Origin: Cutibacterium sp.
GTDB lineage: Bacteria; Actinomycetota; Actinomycetes; Propionibacteriales; Propionibacteriaceae
NCBI RefSeq assembly: GCF_030525615.1
Contig: NZ_JAUNEJ010000007.1
Span: 1 to 64,000 of the forward strand
Direction of reading: 5' to 3'
Length of the DNA: 64,000 bases
Position numbers and translations under genes: made by a program. This document shows, one piece after another, positions 28,621 to 38,096 of the stretch (positions are counted from its first letter, which is position 1; each line of letters begins with the position of its first letter). The notes beneath the pieces are model-generated. The model worked only from the letters and a program-made list of their open reading frames with translations, made no database searches and had not been told where the DNA came from.

Positions 28621-29285
28621 GATGAATGAAGCCTAGCCGCTCGTCGAACGTTCGCGTAGGTCATTCTGTGCTGGGACGACGGCCCCAATTCCTCCAGGCG
28701 CTGCTGATGCGCAGGTGTCGAATACCCTTTGTGGACAGCGAAATCGTAACCGGGGATCTCGTCATCCATGGCGATCATGATCCGGTCTCTGGCTACTTTC
28801 GCCACGATCGACGCCGCCGCGACACAGGCACATACCGCGTCGCCCTTCCACATTCCCAAGTCGGGAACCGTCAGTCCGTCCACTGGGAATCCGTCCGACA
28901 GCACGTAGCCAGGCTCGACCTCCAGCCTCGCGACGGCGCGTCGCAACGCGCTGATGTCAGCTTCTTGTATCCCCAGCCGGTCACATTCATCAGCCTCTAC
29001 TCGCACCCATGACACAGCCAGCGCCTTATCCATGATGACGTCGAACAGTCGCTGTCGTCTGGTAGCTGACAAGGTCTTGGAATCAGCAAGCCCGTCGATT
29101 CGTGCCGACCGGCGATCGTCGAGAATCACTGCAGCGGCAACCAAGGGTCCGGCACACGCTCCCCTGCCGGCCTCGTCGCACCCGGCAACTGGACCGAGTC
29201 CTGCTCTCGTCAAGGCCCTCTCATGGCCCCTCGGCCCAGATCCGACGCGCACCGTCACGGCGTTGTCACCGAGGTGAACAGTCAT
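28617..29285 (-). CDS. rnhB: ribonuclease HII
   Basis: Endonuclease that cleaves RNA in RNA-DNA hybrids and starts removal of misincorporated ribonucleotides. The signature GCDEAGRGACAGPLVAAAV holds the first Asp-Glu pair. VCACVAAASIVAKVARDR and the C-terminal GYDFAVHKGYSTPAHQQRLEELGPSSQHR complete the RNase HII pattern. The start overlaps the 3' end of lepB by 20 bp and the stop overlaps the DUF2469 gene. Confidence 0.95.
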   Translation of the reverse strand: MTVHLGDNAVTVRVGSGPRGHERALTRAGLGPVAGCDEAGRGACAGPLVAAAVILDDRRSARIDGLADSKTLSATRRQRLFDVIMDKALAVSWVRVEADECDRLGIQEADISALRRAVARLEVEPGYVLSDGFPVDGLTVPDLGMWKGDAVCACVAAASIVAKVARDRIMIAMDDEIPGYDFAVHKGYSTPAHQQRLEELGPSSQHRMTYANVRRAARLHSS

Positions 29286-30075
29286 CGCCGACGCAAATGC
29301 GTGCCTTGTCCGGGGCTGAAGCCGAACGGTCGGGGATGTCCTTAAAGGTGTCAGGTGTTCCTAGCCCATCAATGCGGTTGAGAGGCATGAGAATGGCCTT
29401 TGCTGGCCCGACAACATTGTCAAGGGGAACGAATCCGGGAGCGCCCGTGTACTCATCAGGGTCAAGATCTTGGATGTGATAACGCGAATCTCCTGACGCA
29501 TTACGGTGATCCCCCATCACGAACATCCGGTCCTTGGGAACCGTGACTTGGAACGTCATCGCCGATGGTTCAACCATCTGGCCGTTTTCGGAGTACAAGT
29601 AGGAACGCTCGTCAAGGGCTTTCCCGTTGACAGTCACCTGGCCGTTGGCGTTGCAGCAGGCAACGGTGTCCCCGGGCATACCGATAATGCGTTTAATGAG
29701 ATAGGTGGAACTCGTATTGGGCAGCAGACCGATGAACTCCAGAACCTTGCCCGGTGCAGAACGGCGATCTTGAGCGGCTGGAAGCCAGTGCTCGGTGTCC
29801 TCGAACACCACGACGTCGCCACGGTGGAAATCTGCTGCTTTGACGGCTACTACCCGGTCACCGACCTGCAGAGTGTTCTGCATGGACTTGGAGGGAATGA
29901 CGAACATCTGTCCGACGAAGGCACGCAAGATTGCCGAGATGACGAGAGCCCCGACAATGATAAGGACAATTTCGATCACCCCAGATCGAAATTTCTGCCA
30001 TCCCGTCTGCGGCGCGGTATCGGCACCCGGTTTCTTATCCCGGGAGGCCCTTCGCGGGTTGTAATGATCCGCCAC
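29266..30075 (-). CDS. lepB: signal peptidase I
   Basis: Membrane-anchored serine protease that removes signal peptides from exported proteins. A single N-terminal span (IEIVLIIVGALVISAILRAF) precedes the Ser-Lys dyad: Ser64 in IPSKSMQNTL and Lys128 in TYLIKRIIGMPGD. The GDHRNASGDSRYH box follows. I choose the GTG at 30075 (GAGGAG upstream), giving 269 residues; an upstream in-frame start at 30165 would add a basic stretch. Context rplS-lepB-rnhB is conserved. Confidence 0.93.
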   Translation of the reverse strand: MADHYNPRRASRDKKPGADTAPQTGWQKFRSGVIEIVLIIVGALVISAILRAFVGQMFVIPSKSMQNTLQVGDRVVAVKAADFHRGDVVVFEDTEHWLPAAQDRRSAPGKVLEFIGLLPNTSSTYLIKRIIGMPGDTVACCNANGQVTVNGKALDERSYLYSENGQMVEPSAMTFQVTVPKDRMFVMGDHRNASGDSRYHIQDLDPDEYTGAPGFVPLDNVVGPAKAILMPLNRIDGLGTPDTFKDIPDRSASAPDKARICVGDDCSPR

Positions 30076-30177
30076 GGCGAAACTTCTCCTCTTCCCCCGG
30101 GGGCCTTCCCGTCGGGTCCCACCTTGAAGTGTAACTAACGTACAGCCCGCTTTATCGCGAGCCAATCATCGACGTGC

Positions 30178-30210
30178 AAAACGGGGCCTCGCCACCGCGA
30201 AACCCCGTTC
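30178..30210 (-). terminator. terminator downstream of rplS
   Basis: On the minus strand AACGGGG-TTTCGC-GGTG-GCGAGG-CCCCGTTTT forms an interrupted stem with a T-rich end, about 15 bases after the rplS stop and before lepB. Confidence 0.65.
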
Positions 30211-30224
30211 CTGTCAAGACGATG

Positions 30225-30578
30225 TCAGCGAGCTGCGCCCCTCTCCTTGATCTTCGCAGCCTTGCCGTGCAGACCGCGCAGGTAATACAGCTTGGCGCGA
30301 CGCACCGCACCGCGACGGTCAACCTCAATCTTGTCAATGATCGGGGAGTGCAACGGGAAGGTACGCTCGACACCAGTTCCAAAGCTCAGCTTGCGGACGG
30401 TGAAGGACTCCTGGACGCCACCACCGGTACGCGAGATGACGGTTCCAGCAAAGACCTGAACACGAGTGCGACTGCCCTCGACAACCTTGACGTGAACCTT
30501 CACCGAGTCGCCGGGGCGGAAGTCGGGAATATCGTCACGCAACGACGCCTTGTCGATCTCGTCGATGATGTTGCTCAT
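30225..30578 (-). CDS. rplS: 50S ribosomal protein L19
   Basis: 117-residue ribosomal protein located at the 30S-50S interface. The segments [42 protein letters not shown] and [20 protein letters not shown] are diagnostic. It usually follows trmD in bacteria. Here sdhCAB separates it from trmD. Confidence 0.97.
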   Translation of the reverse strand: MSNIIDEIDKASLRDDIPDFRPGDSVKVHVKVVEGSRTRVQVFAGTVISRTGGGVQESFTVRKLSFGTGVERTFPLHSPIIDKIEVDRRGAVRRAKLYYLRGLHGKAAKIKERGAAR

Positions 30579-30850
30579 GGTGTTTCCTCGCCGGTGCCAC
30601 AGGCCACCTGGTGTTCGAATTCACAAGATGTAGTCCCCCGTGTTCCAGACGATCCCCCTGTGGCAGGAGCCGGGCACGGACAACAGCAGATGATTTTTCC
30701 ATACTTGACGGCCACACACCAAATCTTCACTGCGCCGAATTATCACCGCCACCTTGTTGTTGCAGCACATTGTCGCGCTCACCATTACCCACACAACCGG
30801 CGGACCCCAACACCTGTGGTGTTGGGGCCCGCCTCGTTGTGGGGTAGAAC
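30579..30850 (-). other. rplS leader and sdhB terminator region
   Basis: 272 bp without a gene. At 30799-30833 a long interrupted stem (GGCGG-CCCCAACACC paired with GGTGTTGGGG-CCGCC) closes the sdhB transcript on the minus strand; its T-tract is weak. The rest, to the rplS start, is probably the rplS promoter and leader. I see no clear ribosomal-protein-binding structure. Confidence 0.55.
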
Positions 30851-31624
30851 TCAGTCGTCCTTACCGTCGTGTTTGAACAGCGAAGCGATGAGGTCACGGT
30901 TCAGCTGGCTGATGGTCTCCAACGGAATACCCTTCGGGCACACCGCCGCGCACTCACCAATATTTGTGCAGCCGCCAAATCCCTCAGCGTCGTTCTGGGC
31001 AACCATGGCCTTCACACGACGCATCCGCTCTGGCTGGCCCTGCGGAAGCATGGCCAGGTGGGTGATCTTCGCCGAGGTGAACAACATCGACGAGCCATTC
31101 GGGCAAGCAGCCACGCAGGCACCGCACCCGATACAGGTAGCAGCGTCGAAGGAGCGATCGGAGCGCTTCTTGTTGATCTGGACGGAGTGGGCATCCGGAG
31201 CGGCACCGGTATTCACCGAGACATAGCCACCGGCCTGGATGACGCGGTCGAGAGCCGAACGGTCCACGATGAGGTCACGCAGAATCGGGAAGGCACCCGA
31301 CTTCCAGGGCTCAATCGTGATGGTCGAGCCATCCGCAAAGGAGCGCATATGCAGCTGGCAGGTCGTGGTACGCACCGGCTGGGCGACACCCATGCCACCG
31401 TGCGGTACCCCGTTAATGACGACACCACACTGGCCACAGATACCCTCGCGGCAGTCCGAGTCGAATGCCACCGGATCCTCGCCCTGAGCGGTGAGGTTCT
31501 CATTGAGCAGGTCCAGCATCTCGAGGAAGGACATATCGCCGGAGACACCGTCCAGGGTGTACTCGACCAGACGGCCCTGATCCTGAGTATTGCGCTGGCG
31601 CCAGATTCGCAGGTTGATCTTCAC
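30851..31624 (-). CDS. sdhB: succinate dehydrogenase/fumarate reductase iron-sulfur subunit
   Basis: 257-residue electron-transfer subunit. The N-terminal [2Fe-2S] cluster is in [10 protein letters not shown] with a further Cys after it. The C-terminal ferredoxin-like clusters are in [15 protein letters not shown] and a later [15 protein letters not shown]. In propionibacteria this complex works as menaquinone-linked fumarate reductase within the Wood-Werkman cycle as well as succinate dehydrogenase; the direction here is inferred. Its ATG overlaps the sdhA stop. Confidence 0.96.
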   Translation of the reverse strand: MKINLRIWRQRNTQDQGRLVEYTLDGVSGDMSFLEMLDLLNENLTAQGEDPVAFDSDCREGICGQCGVVINGVPHGGMGVAQPVRTTTCQLHMRSFADGSTITIEPWKSGAFPILRDLIVDRSALDRVIQAGGYVSVNTGAAPDAHSVQINKKRSDRSFDAATCIGCGACVAACPNGSSMLFTSAKITHLAMLPQGQPERMRRVKAMVAQNDAEGFGGCTNIGECAAVCPKGIPLETISQLNRDLIASLFKHDGKDD

Positions 31625-33648
31625 TTGTAGCTCCTCTGCTTGACCTGGATGGACTTGTAGACGAGCGGCTCCTTGTGCAGGGTCGGTTTGTGGCCCTCAC
31701 CAGTCCACTCCCAGGCGGCGACGTACTGATACTGGTCGTCGTGACGTAGGGCCTCACCCTCGTCGGTCTGGGACTCAGCGCGGAAATGACCGCCACACGA
31801 CTCGCGACGATGCAAAGCGTCGATACACATCAGCTCACCAAGCTCCAAGAAGTCAGCGAGACGTCCGGCGCGCTCGAGGGTCTGGTTAAGCTCCTCGTTA
31901 ACACCGGTGACCTTCACATTGGTCCAGAACTCGTTGCGCAGGTTGCGGATGAGACCAATGGCTTTGATAAGCCCGGCCTCGTTGCGCTCCATGCCGCAGT
32001 ACTCCCACATGATGTGGCCGAGTTCCTTGTGGATCGAGTCGACGGTACGGGCGCCGTTAATTGACAGGAGCTTGTTGATACGGCTCTCGACGGCCTGACG
32101 AGCCTCGACAGCAGCCGGGTGCTTCTCGTCCACCTTGTCGAACTTCGGGGAATCGGCCAAGTAATCGGTGATGGTGTTGGGGAGCACCCAGTAGCCATCT
32201 GCCAGACCCTGCATCAGGGCCGAGGCACCAAGTCGGTTCGCGCCGTGATCGGAGAAGTTGGCCTCGCCACACACGAACAGACCCGGGATGGTCGACTGCA
32301 GGTCGTAATCGACCCACAGCCCGCCCATGGTGTAGTGCACAGCGGGGTAAATACGCATGGGAACCTCGTAGGGGTTCTCGTCGGTAATCCGCTGGTACAT
32401 GTCGAACAGGTTGCCGTACTTCTTCTCGACGGCGTCCTTGCCCATCCGCTCAATGGCCTCGGAGAAATCGAGGTACACACCACGGGCGCGCATATGCTCG
32501 GTGCCGTCGGCGTCGACCTCACGAACCTTCGGGCCGACGCCGCGACCCTCGTCACAGCGGTACTTGGCCTGACGAGAGGCGATGTCACGGGGAACCAGGT
32601 TGCCGAAGGACGGGTAGATCCGCTCCAGGTAGTAGTCGCGATCTTCCTCGGGAATGTCGCGCGGATCCTTCTCACAGTCCTCGGCACGCTTCGGCACCCA
32701 GATACGACCGTCGTTACGCAACGACTCCGACATCAGGGTCAGCTTCGACTGATTCTCACCGTGTACCGGGATGCAGGTCGGGTGAATCTGCGTGAAGCAC
32801 GGGTTACCGAAGTAGGCACCCTTGCGGTGAGCACGCCACGACGCGGTGACATTGCAGCCCATGGCGTTCGTCGACAGGAAGAACACGTTGCCGTAACCAC
32901 CGGTGGCTAGGACAACGGCGTCGCCGAACCACTCCTCGATCTTGCCGGTAACCATGTCGCGGGTCACGATTCCACGGGCCCGACCATCGGCAACGATGAG
33001 TTCGACCATCTCGTGACGAGTATGCATATGAACAGTTCCGGCATGGACCTGACGCTCAAGAGCCTGGTAAGCGCCGATTAGCAGCTGCTGACCGGTCTGG
33101 CCACGAGCGTAGAAAGTACGCTGCACCTGAACACCACCGAAAGAACGGTTGTCAAGCAGACCGCCGTACTCGCGAGCAAATGGAACGCCCTGGGCGACGC
33201 ACTGGTCGATGATGTTTGCGCTGACCGCTGCCAGACGGTAGACGTTCGTCTCGCGGGAACGGTAGTCGCCACCCTTAACGGTGTCGTAGAACAGGCGATA
33301 GATGGAATCACCGTCGTTCTTGTAATTCTTCGCGGCGTTGATACCGCCCTGAGCGGCGATGGAGTGGGCACGGCGTGGCGTGTCCTGGTAGCAGAAGTTC
33401 TCGACGTGGTAGCCGGCCTCGCCAAGGGTAGCCGCAGCGGAACCGCCTGCCAGACCAGTACCGACGATGATGACGGTCATCTTGCGTCGGTTGGCCGGGT
33501 TCACCAAGCGAGAGGTGAACTGACGATCAGGCCAGATCTTTTCGATCGGAAGGTCGTGGTTGGCCTTGGTGTCATGAATCTCGTCGCCAACCGTCCAGTA
33601 CTGGTCGGCCAGAGCGGCGTTGTTATTCGACGTAGCTGTTGCAGTCAT
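31621..33648 (-). CDS. sdhA: succinate dehydrogenase/fumarate reductase flavoprotein
   Basis: 675-residue catalytic subunit with covalently bound FAD. The Rossmann start [21 protein letters not shown] and the FAD-His motif [23 protein letters not shown] are visible, as is the active-site stretch [14 protein letters not shown]. It resembles the Bacillus/actinobacterial type, not the E. coli Sdh type. The ATG at 33648 shares one base with the sdhC stop; an open frame to 33855 runs inside sdhC and is not used. Confidence 0.96.
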   Translation of the reverse strand: MTATATSNNNAALADQYWTVGDEIHDTKANHDLPIEKIWPDRQFTSRLVNPANRRKMTVIIVGTGLAGGSAAATLGEAGYHVENFCYQDTPRRAHSIAAQGGINAAKNYKNDGDSIYRLFYDTVKGGDYRSRETNVYRLAAVSANIIDQCVAQGVPFAREYGGLLDNRSFGGVQVQRTFYARGQTGQQLLIGAYQALERQVHAGTVHMHTRHEMVELIVADGRARGIVTRDMVTGKIEEWFGDAVVLATGGYGNVFFLSTNAMGCNVTASWRAHRKGAYFGNPCFTQIHPTCIPVHGENQSKLTLMSESLRNDGRIWVPKRAEDCEKDPRDIPEEDRDYYLERIYPSFGNLVPRDIASRQAKYRCDEGRGVGPKVREVDADGTEHMRARGVYLDFSEAIERMGKDAVEKKYGNLFDMYQRITDENPYEVPMRIYPAVHYTMGGLWVDYDLQSTIPGLFVCGEANFSDHGANRLGASALMQGLADGYWVLPNTITDYLADSPKFDKVDEKHPAAVEARQAVESRINKLLSINGARTVDSIHKELGHIMWEYCGMERNEAGLIKAIGLIRNLRNEFWTNVKVTGVNEELNQTLERAGRLADFLELGELMCIDALHRRESCGGHFRAESQTDEGEALRHDDQYQYVAAWEWTGEGHKPTLHKEPLVYKSIQVKQRSYK

Positions 33649-34364
33649 CAGGAGATCACCCCGAACAGGATCAGGAAGGGAGGAACCATGAAGCCCACGA
33701 GGATCACGATGGCGACGATCCAGGAGCACACGCGCAGCACAGCGCGAGCAGTACCGGAGACGTTGACACCGAGAGTCGCGAAGGCGCTCCAGAAGCCATG
33801 AGAAATGTGCATACACACCGCGATGATGGCGATGAGGTAGATGAGCACGTACCACCAGTGGCTGAAAGCCGTAAGCAGCATGCCTGCTCGACCGGCCTCT
33901 TCAGTCGGTGGATTGTTGAGCAGGTCAGGGCTGATGGTGAACTGCAGCAGGTGAAGGATGAGGAACAGGAAAATAATCCAACCGCCCCAGTACATCGTGC
34001 GAGCCGCGTAGGTGTTCTCCGGAGACAGATTCTTCTTGACGGAGTAACGGCCAGCGCCACCAGTACCGATACGACGCTGTTTGGTCACGCGGATCGCCGA
34101 CCAGATGTGCAGCACAATGGCCAACAACATGAAGATTCGGAAGATCCACAGGAACGACTCACCCGGAAGGATCGGGTTCAGAATCGTACGGAGGTAGCTG
34201 GCGTAGTGGTTGAAATCCTCGTTGCTACCGAGCAACTTCAAGTTGCCGAACATGTGCATGAGCAGGAAGAGGATCAAGATGATACCGGTGACGGCCATGA
34301 GGGCCTTCGCCGCGACAGTTGATCGCACCGCTCTCTGATGAGTAGTAAGTGTTGTAGTCCCCAC
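33648..34364 (-). CDS. sdhC: succinate dehydrogenase cytochrome b subunit
   Basis: Single large membrane anchor of the B-type SQR/QFR, about 238 residues with five predicted spans and histidines in membrane segments for two haems ([34 protein letters not shown]). The GTG at 34364 ([15 protein letters not shown]) is favoured because it matches the family N-terminus, but the ribosome-binding site is weak and the frame is open to 34421. Operon order C-A-B is usual. Confidence 0.92.
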   Translation of the reverse strand: MGTTTLTTHQRAVRSTVAAKALMAVTGIILILFLLMHMFGNLKLLGSNEDFNHYASYLRTILNPILPGESFLWIFRIFMLLAIVLHIWSAIRVTKQRRIGTGGAGRYSVKKNLSPENTYAARTMYWGGWIIFLFLILHLLQFTISPDLLNNPPTEEAGRAGMLLTAFSHWWYVLIYLIAIIAVCMHISHGFWSAFATLGVNVSGTARAVLRVCSWIVAIVILVGFMVPPFLILFGVIS

Positions 34365-34508
34365 GGCGTAAAGACTATCCAATAAACAGCCCCTTTGCGC
34401 CACTAGCCCAAGGGTTTTCAAAATCTCGCGATAACCACCCTCTGACTAGGGGATTCATCTCGTATTAACGCAACATTATTGGTTCGAATTTAACGAGTTA
34501 CAGGGTCG

Positions 34509-35228
34509 TCAATGACATGCCCGCGAGCGCGAATCAGTCAAGTCGGGACGTCGATCCTGCGTCAGCCGCAGCGACTCCTGCCGTCTCCACTCGGCAATGC
34601 GAGCGTGATGGCCACTCATGAGAATCTCGGGGACCTCCATCCCCCGCCACGACACCGGACGTGTGAACAGCGGGTACTCCAATAACCCCTCTTGGCCCGG
34701 GGAGAACGACTCCTCCGCGAGCGACTCGGGATTACCCATAAAGCCGGGGATCAGACGGACGATGGCCTCAGTCATGGCCAGGGCAGCCACCTCTCCCCCG
34801 TTGAGGACGTAGTCTCCCAGGCTCAGCTCATGGACACTCCACATGGTTCGGGCGTAATCGATGACTCGATGGTCGATACCTTCATAACGTCCACAGCAAA
34901 AGACGATTCGCTCGACCGTTGACAACTGCTGTGCACCAGCTTGAGTAAACGGGACACCGGAGGGGGCCGGAAAGACGACGTGGATCGACGGGTCAGACTC
35001 AGTGCCCATGATTTCGTCAAAGGCCTCACCCCACGGATCAGGTTTCATCACCATGCCGGCACCACCACCGCACGGTGTGTCGTCGACAGTGCGATGACGA
35101 TCGTGGGTCCACTCGCGCAGATCATGGGCATGGACCTCAACCAGGCCGTTGCTGGCTGCTTTCCCCAGCAGAGAGATATCCAGAACGTCGAAATACCCCG
35201 GGAAAATCGACAGGTAGTCCAGCCTCAT
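34509..35228 (-). CDS. trmD: tRNA (guanine-N1-)-methyltransferase
   Basis: SPOUT-class knotted methyltransferase that makes m1G37 in tRNA and prevents +1 frameshifting. Visible motifs are [11 protein letters not shown], the [17 protein letters not shown] loop, and the knot segments [13 protein letters not shown] and [13 protein letters not shown] choose the ATG at 35228, with GAGG five bases upstream; a GTG six bases earlier overlaps the rimM stop and is also possible. Downstream of rimM as usual. Confidence 0.96.
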   Translation of the reverse strand: MRLDYLSIFPGYFDVLDISLLGKAASNGLVEVHAHDLREWTHDRHRTVDDTPCGGGAGMVMKPDPWGEAFDEIMGTESDPSIHVVFPAPSGVPFTQAGAQQLSTVERIVFCCGRYEGIDHRVIDYARTMWSVHELSLGDYVLNGGEVAALAMTEAIVRLIPGFMGNPESLAEESFSPGQEGLLEYPLFTRPVSWRGMEVPEILMSGHHARIAEWRRQESLRLTQDRRPDLTDSRSRACH

Positions 35229-35230
35229 CG

Positions 35231-35785
35231 TCACCTCGCTTCCTCGGCGTCGTCGTCGAGAAGTCCAGGGATACTGGTGATAACGATGTGTCCAGCCCCG
35301 ACGTCAACGGTGGGAACGAGCTGACGGACAAAGGGCACCAAGTGTTCCTGGCGGTCACGATCCTCACCGTCAACATCAATGGCAAGCACGTCCTGGGCCG
35401 GCATATGAAGAATCTCCCTTACCGTTCCCCGCCTCTGACCGGACTCGTCGACGACTGTCAGCCCGCGCAGCTGACGATCCCAGAACTCTTCTGGATCGGT
35501 TGGCTCCTCGTCAGCCCCGACATCAACCACCAACACCGAACCACGCAGGTCTTCAGCACCATTTCGATCAGTGACCTCTTCGAAGGCGACGATCAAGCTA
35601 CCTTTGGCCCAGCGTGACCGGACAACCGTCAGCTCCCGCCGCTTCCCCTCGACACGAACCGTCGCACCGATCTCAAACCTCTCGTCGGGCTCGTCAGTAC
35701 GAACCTCGACGACAACGTCACCACGCAGGCCGTGAGCGCGTCCCACTCGTCCAACAACAACTTCCACCGTTGTCTGCTCTTCCAC
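35231..35785 (-). CDS. rimM: ribosome maturation factor RimM
   Basis: 184-residue 30S assembly factor that binds S19 and helps 16S processing. The N-terminal RimM barrel begins [27 protein letters not shown], and the PRC-barrel starts near [20 protein letters not shown]. The acidic C-terminal tail is actinobacterial. It is coupled to trmD by overlap. A structured 186-bp gap separates it from the KH-domain gene. Confidence 0.94.
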   Translation of the reverse strand: MEEQTTVEVVVGRVGRAHGLRGDVVVEVRTDEPDERFEIGATVRVEGKRRELTVVRSRWAKGSLIVAFEEVTDRNGAEDLRGSVLVVDVGADEEPTDPEEFWDRQLRGLTVVDESGQRRGTVREILHMPAQDVLAIDVDGEDRDRQEHLVPFVRQLVPTVDVGAGHIVITSIPGLLDDDAEEAR

Positions 35786-35845
35786 TGTGGCTCCTGAAGC
35801 TCATAGGTGTTTCCGCGCCTGCGGTTGAACAAAAGATCGAATACG

Positions 35846-35890
35846 ACTCTGGGCCGCAGCCCCGTCTACGCGGGGACCGCGACCCAGAGT
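35846..35890. repeat. long inverted repeat between khpA and rimM
   Basis: Outer arms ACTCTGGG/CCCAGAGT and inner arms CCCCG/CGGGG make a hairpin of about 45 bases with a small internal bulge. It sits inside the rpsP-khpA-rimM-trmD transcript, after khpA. The T-tract is poor, so it may be a processing or partial termination site. The rest of 35786-35971 is non-coding. Confidence 0.5.
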
Positions 35891-35971
35891 GTCAATTCAT
35901 TGAAATGTCACTTCATTGAGTGCCGATTCACTGGTCAGAAGATCGGTGCCAGTTCTCAGCCGACCGACGGT

Positions 35972-36250
35972 TCAGCGACGACGGCCACGGTGATCGGAAC
36001 GGCGTCCCGAGCCTCGGCGGTCGACGTCAACGAAGTCGATTCTGATCTGCTCATCACCGGCCAAGGCACCGATGACCGTGCGCAGCGAAGAGGCCGTACG
36101 GCCCTGACGACCGATGACCTTGCCGATGTCGGAGGGGTTGACACGCACCTCAAGCATCCGGCCGCGTCGCAGGTCCTTCTCCCGAATCCGGACATCATCG
36201 GGATTGGCGACGATGCCGGAGACGAGATGTTCCAGGGCGTCGGCAAGCAC
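35972..36250 (-). CDS. khpA: KH-domain RNA-binding protein, KhpA/YlqC type
   Basis: 92-residue single-KH protein. The GXXG-type loop is in VNPSDIGKVIGRQGRTASSLRTVI. KhpA pairs with KhpB in other Gram-positives to regulate cell division and RNA. It follows rpsP by two bases, the universal actinobacterial place. The C-terminal end DRRGSGRRSDHRGRRR is unusually basic. Confidence 0.92.
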   Translation of the reverse strand: MLADALEHLVSGIVANPDDVRIREKDLRRGRMLEVRVNPSDIGKVIGRQGRTASSLRTVIGALAGDEQIRIDFVDVDRRGSGRRSDHRGRRR

Positions 36251-36252
36251 GA

Positions 36253-36696
36253 TCAGGCCTCGGCCTTCTCGTCGGAATTCTCCTCAGCCGCTGGCTTGGC
36301 AGCATCTTCTGCGGCGGACTCATCAGCCTTCTTGGTGATGGCCTCTCGCGGAGCCTCGTCAGCCTCAGCCAATGCGGCGTTGAACAGATCGTCCTTATTT
36401 GGACGCTCAGGCTGGGGTATCACGCCGGAGGGCGAGGTGTCACCAGTGAACTTCTGCCAGTCACCTGTCCGCTTGAGTAGAGCAACAACCGCCTCGGTCG
36501 GCTGAGCTCCCACGCCGAGCCAGTACTGGGCGCGCTCAGAGTCGATCTGAATGACCGACGGGTCATTCTTCGGGTGGTACTGGCCGATCTCCTCGATGGC
36601 ACGACCGTCACGCTTGGTGCGCGAGTCCATGACGACGACACGGTAGTGCGGGGTACGGATCTTGCCGAGACGCTTCAGACGAATCTTGGTAGCCAC
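36253..36696 (-). CDS. rpsP: 30S ribosomal protein S16
   Basis: 147-residue S16 with the conserved core [30 protein letters not shown]. It has a C-terminal extension of some 60 residues, rich in Ala and Glu, ending [12 protein letters not shown], as in many actinobacteria. The GTG at 36696 gives the family N-terminus; AGGAGA is ten bases upstream. An upstream open frame to 36783 lacks conservation. Confidence 0.95.
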   Translation of the reverse strand: MATKIRLKRLGKIRTPHYRVVVMDSRTKRDGRAIEEIGQYHPKNDPSVIQIDSERAQYWLGVGAQPTEAVVALLKRTGDWQKFTGDTSPSGVIPQPERPNKDDLFNAALAEADEAPREAITKKADESAAEDAAKPAAEENSDEKAEA

Positions 36697-36877
36697 GTGT
36701 GTGGTATCTCCTGTAGTAAGACGCCCGGGATAAAACCCGGGAAGTTGCGGGTGAGCACGAATCGCGATGTGGGGACATCGCAACCGAACTCGGATGGAAC
36801 CGTCCGTCGGTTAGAGAGGGCACCCAACGGACAGAAGCTCTCGACATTGTGCCACATCCGGGCCGTCAACGCGAGTT

Positions 36878-38041
36878 TCACCGAATGACCACGCGCCCTC
36901 GCAACAGGATGTACTCAGGAGATTCCAGCACTGTGACGTCCGTCCTCGGGTCGCGATCAAGAACGAGAAGGTCAGCGGAGTCACCGATGTTCAGCTGTTC
37001 ACCGCCAAGCCAGGCGCGTGCCCGCCACGATGCTGCCCCCAAGGCCATCTCCGCTCCCCCGACGGCAGCCAGCAACCGAACTTCAGAGGAAATGAGTCCA
37101 TGCTTGATGGTGCCGCCAGCGTCGGTGCCGGCATAGATCGGAACCCCGGCGTCAAAGGCCTTGCCGATGGTATCCATGCGGTGAGCGTGGAGATGACGCA
37201 TATGCGCTGCATACGTGGGGAACTTGGCTTCAGCCTGGGTCGCGATGGACGGGAAAGTCTCAATATTGACCAGAGTCGGGACCAGTCCGACGCCACGCTC
37301 GGCCATGGTCGAGATGGTGTCGTCCGTCAAGCCGGTGCCGTGCTCAATGCAGTCAATCCCTGCGTCAACAAGCTGTGCAGGAGCTTCCTCGGAGAAACAG
37401 TGGGCCGTGACACGGGCACCGAGTTCGTGAGCGCGCGCGATGGCGTCTTTTGCAACATCGGCAGGCCACAACGGTGCCAAATCCCCCTCAGCGCGGTCAA
37501 TCCAGTCACCGACAAGTTTGACCCACCCATCGCCTGATCGAGCTTGGCGGTCCACCTCAGCTACCAAGTCTTCTGGATCGACTTCCGCTGCGTAGTTACG
37601 GATATAGCGCTTGGGACGGGCGATGTGACGCCCGGCACGAATAATCCGAGGTAGATCGTCGCGCTTGTCAATCCAATGAGTGTCGCTCGGGGACCCGGCA
37701 TCGCGAATGAGGAGGGTGCCAGCTCGCGTCTCCGTACCTGCCTGTTCTTCCGCAGTCTCCCTATCGACGGCACCGTGACGGTCCAAACCGATGTGGTTAT
37801 GAGCGTCGACCAGGCCCGGAATGACCCAGCACCCGTCAGCGAGAGTGCGAGCACCTGGCAACGGTCCCGCGACGAGAACACCGTCGTGAACCCAGAGTTC
37901 ACGCTCTTCACCTTCGGGCAGGACGACTCCTCGGATCCGCAAATCTTCGGCAGGAGCCGTGTGGGCCTCAGGGGCGATATGGGTGTGGGTCCACCCGTCG
38001 TGACTATGAGTGTGGAATAGCGGCTGGGGGTCCTCGGTCAT
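36878..38041 (-). CDS. amidohydrolase family protein
   Basis: 387-residue metal-dependent hydrolase of the imidazolonepropionase/prolidase-like amidohydrolase group. The first metal motif is PGLVDAHNHIG. The probable bridging Lys is in GWVKLVGDWIDR, further His in VTAHCFSEEA and CIEHGTGL, and the catalytic Asp in YAGTDAGGT. The N-terminus has a His-rich run, HTHSHDGWTHTHIAPEAHT, perhaps binding metal. The gene lies between ffh and rpsP, as often in actinobacteria. Substrate unknown. The start at 38041 follows GGGGG. Confidence 0.88.
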   Translation of the reverse strand: MTEDPQPLFHTHSHDGWTHTHIAPEAHTAPAEDLRIRGVVLPEGEERELWVHDGVLVAGPLPGARTLADGCWVIPGLVDAHNHIGLDRHGAVDRETAEEQAGTETRAGTLLIRDAGSPSDTHWIDKRDDLPRIIRAGRHIARPKRYIRNYAAEVDPEDLVAEVDRQARSGDGWVKLVGDWIDRAEGDLAPLWPADVAKDAIARAHELGARVTAHCFSEEAPAQLVDAGIDCIEHGTGLTDDTISTMAERGVGLVPTLVNIETFPSIATQAEAKFPTYAAHMRHLHAHRMDTIGKAFDAGVPIYAGTDAGGTIKHGLISSEVRLLAAVGGAEMALGAASWRARAWLGGEQLNIGDSADLLVLDRDPRTDVTVLESPEYILLRGRVVIR

Positions 38042-38096
38042 GCCCCCATCGTGGCACGAGGCCGCAGCATGGCGAAACGCCAAACCTGCAACGAGA

